From CAZBQG01 sp964493945 (GTDB lineage Bacteria; Pseudomonadota; Alphaproteobacteria; Rhodospirillales; UBA2165): a stretch of DNA of 12,508 nt. Positions within the stretch are counted from its first letter, which is position 1, and each line of letters starts with the position of its first letter. The translations under genes and the position numbers were made by a program. This document shows, piece by piece, positions 6,574 through 12,508 of this stretch. A model generated the notes under the pieces. That model was not told the origin of the DNA, searched no databases, and saw only the letters and a program-made list of their open reading frames with translations. Location of the stretch: the NCBI GenBank assembly GCA_964493945.1, contig CAZBQG010000127.1, forward strand, positions 1 to 12,508, read 5' to 3'.

Positions 6574-7755
6574 ATGAGCCAGTTTCCAGAGCATCTGCAA
6601 CGGATCGTGGATCAGACCTATCCACGGTTTACGGACGGCGAAATGGAACGCCGGCGGGGAGCCTTCGGTGCGGCCATGGAAGCCCGTGGCTGCCGTCACG
6701 CCCTGTTGCGCGGCAATTATTGGGCGGGGGCCGGCATCCAGTGGCTGAGCGCCTGGCCGGTCACCACCGAAGCCATCTTGCTTATATCGGCGGGGGAATT
6801 GCCCAAACTTTATGTGCAATATTACAACCACCTGCCCCACGCCCGGGAACTGGCCTACAAATGCGGCGTCGAATGGGGCGGGGTCAATACGCTGGATACG
6901 GCCCTGGAGGAATTGGAGCACCGCGGCGCCTTTGACGGTCCTTTAGGCGTTCTCGGAAACTTCTCCGTCAATCAGCATGCCATGCTGGCTGGAAAAGCCG
7001 GCGAGCTGGTGGATTTGGGCCGGGATTACGGGCGCCTGCGCCTGGTCAAATCGGACGAGGAGCTTGACCGGCTGCGCATCGGTGCCCTTTTTTCCGATCT
7101 GGGGGTGGCCGCCCTGCCCGAAGGCTTACAATTAGGTATGACCGAGCGGGAGTTGGGCAACCTGATCGAGCGGGCCTATGTACCGGACGGGGCCGTGAAC
7201 CTGATCCATTTCATGGGGATCACGGATATGAGCAACCCCGATTGCTGTGTGCCCCGCCAATTCACCTCCACCCGGCCGGTGGGTAAGGGCGATGTGCTGT
7301 TTTGCGAAATCAGCGCCAATTTTTGGGATTATGGGGGGCAGGTCTTACGCACCTTCACCATCGGCGCCGATCCAACGCCCCTATACCGTGACCTGCATGA
7401 TGTGGCCGATGCCGCCTTCGATGCCATTTGCGCCACCCTCAAACCGGGCACCCGGCCGGAAGAAATCATTGAGGCATCCTCACTCATCGAAGACGCAGGT
7501 TTCTCCATCTGGGACGATCTGGTGCATGGCTACGGTGGCGGCTATCTGCCGCCCATTCTGGGCTGCAAAAGCCGCATGAACGAACCCACCCCGGACATGA
7601 CCCTGGAAGCCGGCATGTGCCTGGTAGTGCAGCCCAACATCATCACCACCGATCACCAGGCGGGCGTACAGACCGGCGAGATGATCCGCATCACCGAAAC
7701 CGGTTGGGAGCGTATGCATGGATTTGCACCCGGCCTGGGGCGGATTGATCCCTAA
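6574..7755 (+). CDS. M24 (creatinase/prolidase-fold) family protein with degraded metal site
   Basis: A 393-residue protein with the two-domain layout of the creatinase/Xaa-Pro peptidase group: an N-terminal creatinase-like domain (about 1-155), then a pita-bread domain (about 160-385). The peptidase metal ligands Asp-Asp-His-Glu-Glu are largely lost. The first motif reads CEISANFWDYGGQVLRTF, with Glu245 and Gln256 in the two Asp positions; His318 in LVHGYGGG is kept; Gln353 replaces Glu in VVQPNI; the last motif is QTGEMIRITETG. Creatinase itself has no metal and hydrolyses a C-N bond, so this is more likely a metal-independent hydrolase or lyase than a peptidase. AGGA lies 6 bp before the ATG and the gap to the preceding gene is 14 bp. 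It is the last gene of the plus operon, and its stop overlaps the convergent RidA stop. Confidence 0.87.
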   Translation: MSQFPEHLQRIVDQTYPRFTDGEMERRRGAFGAAMEARGCRHALLRGNYWAGAGIQWLSAWPVTTEAILLISAGELPKLYVQYYNHLPHARELAYKCGVEWGGVNTLDTALEELEHRGAFDGPLGVLGNFSVNQHAMLAGKAGELVDLGRDYGRLRLVKSDEELDRLRIGALFSDLGVAALPEGLQLGMTERELGNLIERAYVPDGAVNLIHFMGITDMSNPDCCVPRQFTSTRPVGKGDVLFCEISANFWDYGGQVLRTFTIGADPTPLYRDLHDVADAAFDAICATLKPGTRPEEIIEASSLIEDAGFSIWDDLVHGYGGGYLPPILGCKSRMNEPTPDMTLEAGMCLVVQPNIITTDHQAGVQTGEMIRITETGWERMHGFAPGLGRIDP

Positions 7756-8177
7756 TCCACCACCGCAATGGCGTTGATTTCGATCAGGCAGCGCGGGTCG
7801 GTGGCCAGTTGCTGGACCTTGACCATGGTGGTGGCCGGTGTGGCGTCACCCAGATATTCGTTCCAAACCGTGTAAAAGCCGGGCTGGTCGGAAAAATCGG
7901 TCAGATAGAAGCTGGCGGTGACGATGTCGAACACCGTGGCGTTGACGGCTTGCAGACCCTTGTTCAGATTTTCGACCGCCGCCCTTGCCTGGCCTTCCAT
8001 GTCGCCCGGCATATTATCGAATTCCCCGGGCCGGTGGGGATGGTGGTGGTAAACAGGCGCCGCCGTGACGCCCGCGAAATACACCGTCGAGCCCCCCGTC
8101 GCCTTGATCACCGGCGTATAGGGCATCCACAAATCGGGCGCGTCGAGCCAATGAATATGTTCGATCTTCTTTGCCAT
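7752..8177 (-). CDS. RidA/YjgF/UK114-family protein lacking the conserved Arg
   Basis: A 141-residue RidA-family protein; relatives form trimers that hydrolyse reactive enamines and imines, and one branch is 2-aminomuconate deaminase. Recognisable parts are GGSTVYFAGVTA (25-36), FDIVTASFYLTDFSD and the closing strand LIEINAIAVVD. Where RidA enzymes have P-A-R-S-x-V-E-V with the substrate-binding Arg (Arg105 in E. coli), this protein has PATTMVKV, so the Arg is Thr. Classical imine deaminase activity is therefore doubtful, although some Rid subgroups naturally lack this Arg. The insert VYHHHPHRPGEF (42-53) is His-rich and unusual. The frame is open to 8273, but the ATG at 8177 with AAAGGAG ahead is clearly the start. 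It is the last gene of the minus-strand unit, 37 bp after the transporter. Confidence 0.9.
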   Translation of the reverse strand: MAKKIEHIHWLDAPDLWMPYTPVIKATGGSTVYFAGVTAAPVYHHHPHRPGEFDNMPGDMEGQARAAVENLNKGLQAVNATVFDIVTASFYLTDFSDQPGFYTVWNEYLGDATPATTMVKVQQLATDPRCLIEINAIAVVD

Positions 8178-8214
8178 GAGTTTCTCCTTTGCCAATAGCT
8201 GTTTTCTATCCCAT

Positions 8215-9123
8215 TCAGCCGCCCGATGGAACCTGCTCCGGGCCGGCCTCCAGGCGCTCTCGCCTCGCCACATAAATCACGCTGCCGATCACGATGGCGC
8301 CGCCCAGCAGGGTAAAGACGCTGGGGATTTCGGAAAAAATGGCCAGGCCCAAAAGGGCGGCCCAGACCAGACGCAAAAAGCTCACCGGCTCGATGGCGCC
8401 GAAATCGGCCAGCTTGATGGCCCAGATGGTGGTGAACTGACTGACCGCCCCCAACACGCCCAACAACACCAGCCATCCCCAGGCGGCCAGCGAAGGCCAC
8501 TCCCAGACCCAGAGCGCCGGGCCGATCATGAACACAATCAACAATGCAGTGCGCCAGGCTATGACCGTGGTGGGTGATTCGGTGTGCACCAGGAATTTCG
8601 ATATCAGGCGGTTAGCGGCGAAACAAAAGGTGGAAGCCACCACGGCCAGCGCGCCGATGGACACTTCGGCGAAGCCCGGGCGCAAGATGACCATGGTGCC
8701 GGCGAAACCCACGCCCAGCGCCGCCCAGCGCCAGAGGCGGGACTTCTCGCCCAGAAACAAAATGGCCCCGGCCAGCACCCAAAGAGGCGAGAGAAATTCG
8801 AGGGCCGCGATATCGGCCAGGGGCACGGTTTGCAGAGCCCAAAACCAGAGCAAAATGGCGACGGCGCTGACCCCGGAGCGGATGATCTGAAGGCCGGGGT
8901 AGCGGGTTTTGAGGTGGCGCAACCCGACCCGGAAAAGCCAGGGCAGCATGGCCATGAGCATAAAGGTGGAGCGGATAAAGGCGACCTCGAAGGGCGACAA
9001 TTCCTGGGTCACTTGCTTGCCGATGGCGCTGGCGACGGCCAGCAAAAACCCATTGGCCACGGCCAGCAAGATGCCCCGCACATTGGGTGATTCAAGCAAG
9101 ATGCGGCGGGTAAAGTTCCTCAC
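8215..9123 (-). CDS. EamA-domain transporter of the DMT superfamily
   Basis: A 302-residue inner-membrane protein with about ten hydrophobic helices in two EamA repeats, the standard drug/metabolite transporter layout. Typical pieces are LSPLWVLAGAILFLGEK (end of repeat 1) and the mirrored SFLRLVWAALLGLAIFSE in repeat 2. Family members move amino acids, purines, organic acids or riboflavin; nothing in the sequence fixes the substrate. I place the start at GTG 9123 because it forms a GTGA overlap with the stop of the upstream deacetylase gene (TGA at 9122-9120), a classic coupled junction. The frame is open 21 bp further to a GTG at 9144 with no better ribosome binding site. It could import the pathway substrate or export a product. 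Confidence 0.9.
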   Translation of the reverse strand: MRNFTRRILLESPNVRGILLAVANGFLLAVASAIGKQVTQELSPFEVAFIRSTFMLMAMLPWLFRVGLRHLKTRYPGLQIIRSGVSAVAILLWFWALQTVPLADIAALEFLSPLWVLAGAILFLGEKSRLWRWAALGVGFAGTMVILRPGFAEVSIGALAVVASTFCFAANRLISKFLVHTESPTTVIAWRTALLIVFMIGPALWVWEWPSLAAWGWLVLLGVLGAVSQFTTIWAIKLADFGAIEPVSFLRLVWAALLGLAIFSEIPSVFTLLGGAIVIGSVIYVARRERLEAGPEQVPSGG

Positions 9124-9966
9124 GCGTCCCGCTCTAATACCCACTCGGCCACATCACGCCGCCTGGCGTAATGCACGCCTTCATGGCCCTGCACATATTC
9201 AAATATTCTCCGCAAGGCCGGCACCAATGTGGGCGGCCGGCGACGTGGGTGTGGAGCACCACTTCCGCCCATTTGGGTGAGCCCGCCCCCCCTTCTTTGT
9301 AGAGCAGATCAAAGGTGTCCTTGAAAAAGTCAAAAAACATGCCGGGGGGGTTCTTGGGGAAGACATAGACGACCAGATCGTTGCTGGGCAGATTGACCTT
9401 GGGCAGGATGACGATTTTTTCGCCTTCGGCCTCTTGAATGAATGGCAGATCACCGCTGGCATCGTCGGCATTCCAAATCAGCCCCAGCCGGGCCTGGAAG
9501 GACAGCGTATTGTCTGACCGCAGATTGGCCGGGCTGGCCCAGCCGACAGGCCGCTCACGGTCAGGTTTTCGATGGCTTCCGTGGTCGCCTTCTTGACCCG
9601 GTATTCCCCTTCCGGGTCACCATCATCGGCGAAATCATCATTGACCCAGCCATGGCCCGCCACCTCGTGGCCGCGTTCGTGCATTTCCCGGATGATATGA
9701 GGATGGCGCTCGCAGGTGGCGCCCGAAATATCGAAGGTGGCTTTCAGACCGTAATCCTCCAAAAGGTCGAAGGTGCGCCAAGTGCCCGCCTTGGCGCCAT
9801 ATTCGCCATAAGAAAGCGAGAAATGATCCTCGGTCCCCGGCTTGGCCCTTTCCAGCTTGATCTGGCTGGCATATTTGAAGGCCTCGAAGGCGTAGGTCAC
9901 GCTAAATCCGATGCGTGCGCCATCCGGCCAGTCAAAGGGTGCGGGTCGCTGATAGGTCTGGGTCAT
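9120..9966 (-). pseudogene. Polysaccharide deacetylase (NodB/CE4) family gene, broken by two single-base deletions
   Basis: Three consecutive frames on the minus strand read as one CE4-type protein. Segment 1 runs from ATG 9966 (GGAGAG 5 bp ahead) to about 9559 and contains SVTYAFEAF, ATFDISG and HEVAGHGW. Segment 2 runs from about 9558 to 9231 and begins GERPVGWASP. Segment 3 runs from about 9230 to the TGA at 9120 and reads TLVPALRRIFEYVQGHEG and onward. One added base at about 9558/9559 restores LTGERPVGW, a hallmark of the family, and one added C (minus strand) at 9231-9233 restores HTHVAGRPTLVP. The repaired length is 849 bp, exactly 282 codons plus stop, and the stop then overlaps the transporter start. 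This subgroup includes PuuE-like allantoinases and cyclic-amide hydrolases as well as peptidoglycan deacetylases. The gene is either a young pseudogene or intact with sequence errors. It heads the minus-strand operon. Confidence 0.85.
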
Positions 9967-10006
9967 CCCAACTCTCCATTACATGGGTACGTTGCGCGGT
10001 CAAATT

Positions 10007-10012
10007 TATTAT
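10007..10012 (+). promoter_or_regulatory. Possible -10 element (TATTAT) for the hydrolase-GST unit
   Basis: TATTAT matches the -10 consensus at five of six positions and lies 43 bp upstream of the ATG at 10055, in the short divergent gap between the deacetylase and hydrolase genes. No good -35 is found at 16-18 bp spacing, so the call is weak. Confidence 0.25.
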
Positions 10013-10077
10013 GCCAGTTTCCAAACTATCAGGCTGGGCAGGGAGAAACCAAACATGTCTATGGCGATGAAAAATGG

Positions 10078-10935
10078 GTGGATGTGGATGGCGTGGATAC
10101 GCGCTATTTCGAACAAGGCAAGGGGGAGACCGTGTTGCTCATCTATGGCGGTGATATGGGCAGCGCCGAGGCCTCCACATCGGCGGCCATCTGGGAGCGT
10201 AATTTCGCCGGCCTCACCCGGGACTTCCATGTCATAGCACCCGACAAGCTGGGCCAGGGTCATACGGGAAACCCAAAAAGCGATGAAGAATATACCATGC
10301 ATGCGGTAATCCAGCATATGAACGGGCTGATCGAAACCCTGGGCCTGAAACAGGTGCATGTGGTGGGCCATTCCAGGGGCGGCTACCTCGCCACGCGCCT
10401 GACCATGGAACATGGCGACAAGATTAAGTCGACCATCATCGTCGATAGCGGCACCCTGGCGCCCGGCATCGAGCTCAACGCCGTGGTGCTGGCAAATCCG
10501 CCAACGCCACTGCTCAGCCGGGAATGCCAGCGCTGGATCTATGAACGCTACGCCTACAGTACTGAGCACATCACTGATGAATTGCTGGACGCGGTAGAGG
10601 CCGTCGCGGCCTTGCCCAAATACCGTGAATGCGTGCGGAAAATGATCGAGGAAGACCTTAAATCCACGGTCTTCAATCCTCAGCTATACGGTCAGCGTGC
10701 CCAGACATTGGGCGAGTTGCGCGAGCAGGGCATGCGCCGCCCGACGCTGGTGATCTGGGGCTATAACGATCCGACGGCGGCCCTGGACCGGGGCCAGGCC
10801 CTGTTTGATATCCTGGCGGCAACTAAGCGCCGCTCATACATGCATGTGCTCAACCGGACCGGCCACCATTGCTTCCGAGAACAGCCGGAAGCCTTCAATG
10901 GTGCCGTTAAGGGCTTCATTGAGAGCCTGCAATAA
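10078..10935 (+). CDS. Alpha/beta-fold hydrolase (meta-cleavage-product-hydrolase-like), start region frameshifted
   Basis: An alpha/beta hydrolase of 285 residues when read from GTG 10078. The triad is clear: Ser99 in VVGHSRGGYLA, Asp231 in LVIWGYNDPT and His263 or His264 in NRTGHHCF. The oxyanion loop is IYGGDMGS. The set-up resembles carbon-carbon hydrolases of aromatic ring-cleavage pathways (MhpC/BphD type) but also esterases and haloperoxidases, so the substrate is open. The natural start is probably ATG 10055, preceded by AGGGAG 9 bp upstream. From there the frame reads MSMAMK and then leaves the hydrolase frame in the five-A run at 10070-10074. A sixth A would give MSMAMKKWVDVDG and a continuous 293-residue protein. 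As the sequence stands, only in-frame GTG codons at 10078 and later are available. The gene heads the right-hand plus operon. Confidence 0.85.
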   Translation: MDVDGVDTRYFEQGKGETVLLIYGGDMGSAEASTSAAIWERNFAGLTRDFHVIAPDKLGQGHTGNPKSDEEYTMHAVIQHMNGLIETLGLKQVHVVGHSRGGYLATRLTMEHGDKIKSTIIVDSGTLAPGIELNAVVLANPPTPLLSRECQRWIYERYAYSTEHITDELLDAVEAVAALPKYRECVRKMIEEDLKSTVFNPQLYGQRAQTLGELREQGMRRPTLVIWGYNDPTAALDRGQALFDILAATKRRSYMHVLNRTGHHCFREQPEAFNGAVKGFIESLQ

Positions 10936-10948
10936 GGGGAGCAAAGCC

Positions 10949-11752
10949 ATGCTGGAACTTTATCATCACGGATCGTCGGTCTGCGCCGCCAAGGTGCGGC
11001 TCTGCCTGGAGGAAAAAGGGCTCTCCTGGCAGGGACATTACATTGATATCCTGAAGGGCGATCAGTTCGATCCGGCCTATCTCAAACTCAACCCCAAACA
11101 TGTGGTGCCCACGCTGGTCCATGACGGCCAGGTTGTCCGGGAATCCACCATCATCTGTGAATATCTGGATGACGTTTTTCCCGATCCGCCCCTTAAACCC
11201 GGCGCCCCCCTGGAACGGGCCCGCATGCGCATCTGGACCAAATCGGTGGATGAGGATCTGCATTCGGGCGCGGTGGGGGCCCTGACCTTTTGTTCGTCGC
11301 ACCGCCACACGGTTTTGCGTCTGCCCGATGGGGATTTGCAGGCATTTCTGGACGCCGGAAAAGACCCGGCCAAGCGGGCCCGCAAGCGGCGCTGGGTGGA
11401 AGACGGGCTGCAATGCGAAGACGGCAGAAACGCCATTTTCGCCTTCGATAAGTTTACTGCCCGCATGGAAGAACAATTGGGCGAGACGGACTGGCTGGCG
11501 GGTGATGCCTATTCCCTGGCCGACACGGGCGCCACGCCTTACCTCATGCGGCTCGAGATGCTTAAAATGTCGGGCCTGTGGGAGGAAAACCGTCCCCGGG
11601 TGAGCGATTGGCTGGCCCGCATCAAGGCGCGGCCCAGCTTTCAGCCGGCCCTGTTCGAATATCTGCCGGCGGATTTATTGGAAGACATGAACACTAATGG
11701 GGCCAAGGCCTGGCCCGAAGTCCAGGCCATTCTCAAGGAAGGTGCCACCTGA
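10949..11752 (+). CDS. Glutathione S-transferase family protein
   Basis: A 267-residue GST-fold protein. The N-terminal thioredoxin-like domain (1-80) shows LYHHGSSVCAAKVRLCLEEK with Ser9, Ser10 or Cys12 as possible glutathione-activating residues, the cis-Pro motif NPKHVVPTL (Pro54) and the gamma-glutamyl-binding pair Glu65-Ser66 in VRESTIICEYLDD. The C-terminal helical domain carries WLAGDAYSLADTGATPYL, the usual N-capping/hydrophobic-staple region. At 267 residues it is longer than the common 200-230, with extra sequence around 105-165. Bacterial GSTs in catabolic clusters act as isomerases, dehalogenases or beta-etherases; none can be chosen here. AAGGGGAG precedes the ATG by 7 bp and overlaps the hydrolase stop, so the two genes are co-translated neighbours. 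Confidence 0.9.
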   Translation: MLELYHHGSSVCAAKVRLCLEEKGLSWQGHYIDILKGDQFDPAYLKLNPKHVVPTLVHDGQVVRESTIICEYLDDVFPDPPLKPGAPLERARMRIWTKSVDEDLHSGAVGALTFCSSHRHTVLRLPDGDLQAFLDAGKDPAKRARKRRWVEDGLQCEDGRNAIFAFDKFTARMEEQLGETDWLAGDAYSLADTGATPYLMRLEMLKMSGLWEENRPRVSDWLARIKARPSFQPALFEYLPADLLEDMNTNGAKAWPEVQAILKEGAT

Positions 11753-11763
11753 TCAACCCACAA

Positions 11764-12489
11764 ATGAAGGCGGCCCTGGAACGCGCCGATGAGATATCCC
11801 AAAACCTGGGCCCAACCGGTGGCGGCATCGAAGGGGCCCGGCGGCGTTATCTCAAGGCCCGCGAATGGTGGAACGAAGGCGCCCCTGAAATCGACCCCAT
11901 CCTGGATGAGACGGTCCCCGGCCCCTTTGGCGCCGCCAGGCTTCGCCTGTTTTACCCAAAGACGGAAAAACGACCCCTCCCCGCCTTCGTCTTCGCCCAT
12001 GGCGGCGGCTACAGGATTAGCGGGTGCGGCACCGATGACCGGCTGATGAGCGAAATTGTCTCCGCCTGGGGCGGCATGGCCATCAGCGCCGATTATGTCC
12101 ATATGCCCAAACATATTTTCCCGGACGCGGTGGAGGAGACGGCGGAGCTTTATGCCTGGCTTTCGGAAAATGGTGGGCGCTGGGGGATCGATGGGGAGCG
12201 GCTTGCCTTTGGCGGAGCGTCGGCGGGCACCAATCTGGCCTTGGGTGCGGCACTTCATCTGGGGGGTACGGAATGCGCATATCTTAAGGCGGGCGTCATG
12301 TTCTCCGCCGACCTGGATCATGAACCAAATTCGTCTTCCATGGATGAATTCGGCAAAGGCGACATATTTCCGACCCGCCAGACCATCATCGAAGCCCACA
12401 AGACCTATGCCGGCGACCCGGCGAACGAAAAAGACATGCGGCTCAATTGCACACTAGAGCGTTTCATGATTTATCGGAATCGGGTTTAG
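11764..12489 (+). CDS. HSL-type alpha/beta hydrolase, C-terminally truncated
   Basis: 241 residues of a hormone-sensitive-lipase-family esterase (alpha/beta hydrolase fold-3). The oxyanion motif HGGGY is at 79-83, the family's D-Y-R-L-A-P-E-H-x-F-P block reads DYVHMPKHIFP (110-120), and the nucleophile is Ser153 in GGASAGTNLALG. Members are normally about 300-320 residues with the catalytic Asp and His in the last third. Here both are missing, because after about residue 228 the sequence turns into TLERFMIYRNRV and stops. The DNA encoding this tail (from about 12451) looks unlike the gene and contains a hairpin, suggesting disruption by an insertion or rearrangement. The ATG lies 11 bp after the GST stop and has no strong ribosome binding site, so translation may depend on coupling. 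The product is probably inactive. It could be labelled a pseudogene. Confidence 0.8.
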   Translation: MKAALERADEISQNLGPTGGGIEGARRRYLKAREWWNEGAPEIDPILDETVPGPFGAARLRLFYPKTEKRPLPAFVFAHGGGYRISGCGTDDRLMSEIVSAWGGMAISADYVHMPKHIFPDAVEETAELYAWLSENGGRWGIDGERLAFGGASAGTNLALGAALHLGGTECAYLKAGVMFSADLDHEPNSSSMDEFGKGDIFPTRQTIIEAHKTYAGDPANEKDMRLNCTLERFMIYRNRV

Positions 12490-12495
12490 GATTCC
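12476..12495. repeat. Inverted repeat at the truncated end of the HSL hydrolase
   Basis: GGAATC (12476-12481) and GATTCC (12490-12495) form a perfect 6-bp stem around the 8-nt loop GGGTTTAG. The stem contains the final codons of the truncated hydrolase. The right arm belongs to AGGATTCCCA (12488-12497), whose exact reverse complement occurs at 25-34. This may be the edge of a mobile or repetitive element beginning near 12451; too little lies inside the window to identify it. Confidence 0.4.
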
Positions 12496-12508
12496 CATAG
12501 GCGTCGAA

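Noticed and set aside
8178..8273. N-terminal extension of the RidA gene into the transporter gene
   Set aside because: It would overlap the end of the transporter gene; ATG 8177 has AAAGGAG and gives the normal family length.
9442..10077. Open frame continuing upstream of the alpha/beta hydrolase, giving a 497-residue fusion
   Set aside because: The added part is antisense to the deacetylase gene and shows no domain; hydrolase homology begins only at about 10075.
11641..12399. Minus-strand open frame antisense to the HSL hydrolase
   Set aside because: The plus strand has HGGG and GxSxG motifs in frame; the antisense product is a composition artefact.
1..12508. tRNA, rRNA, CRISPR array, phage or toxin-antitoxin genes
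   Set aside because: I saw no cloverleaf, rRNA-like segment, regularly spaced repeats, phage structural motifs or small paired genes on either strand.

Overview
The window is a dense block of catabolic-type genes at high GC (by eye about 58-60%) with short gaps, stop/start overlaps and good Shine-Dalgarno sites. This fits a proteobacterium, most likely an alphaproteobacterium; the assignment rests on composition and gene style only, since no rRNA, tRNA or taxonomic marker is present.

Layout. (1) 189-2020, minus strand: a D-2-hydroxyacid dehydrogenase followed by a beta-keto acid cleavage enzyme (BKACE/DUF849), 5 nt apart and ending at a small terminator-like hairpin. (2) 2198-7755, plus strand, divergent from (1): five tightly packed genes. 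They encode two tandem ACMSD-type amidohydrolases (the first probably starting at TTG), a UbiD-family prenyl-FMN decarboxylase, an enoyl-CoA hydratase/isomerase homologue and an M24 (creatinase/prolidase-fold) protein with an eroded metal site. (3) 7752-9966, minus strand, convergent with (2) with stop codons overlapping: polysaccharide-deacetylase-family gene, then EamA transporter, then RidA-family protein. The deacetylase reading frame is broken by two single-base deletions. (4) 10055-12489, plus strand, divergent from (3): an alpha/beta hydrolase, a glutathione-S-transferase-family protein and an HSL-type alpha/beta hydrolase whose C-terminus is lost in a non-coding, hairpin-containing sequence at the right edge.

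Working picture (inference). The genes look like a pathway for an unidentified carboxylated, probably cyclic and possibly nitrogen-containing compound. EamA could move the substrate or a product. The amidohydrolase/UbiD group could decarboxylate or open it. The hydrolases, RidA and GST could process ring-opened or imine/thioether intermediates, and the enoyl-CoA hydratase homologue, dehydrogenase and BKACE could feed products to acyl-CoA and acetoacetate. No ring oxygenase, CoA ligase, UbiX (prenyl-FMN supplier) or transcriptional regulator is in the window, so the substrate cannot be named.

Two patterns deserve attention. Several enzymes keep their family fold but lack a hallmark residue: the second amidohydrolase, the M24 protein, the RidA protein and the enoyl-CoA hydratase homologue. 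Also, three apparent one-base deletions lie within about 850 bp (9231-10074), which means either local sequence error or recent decay of that part of the cluster.
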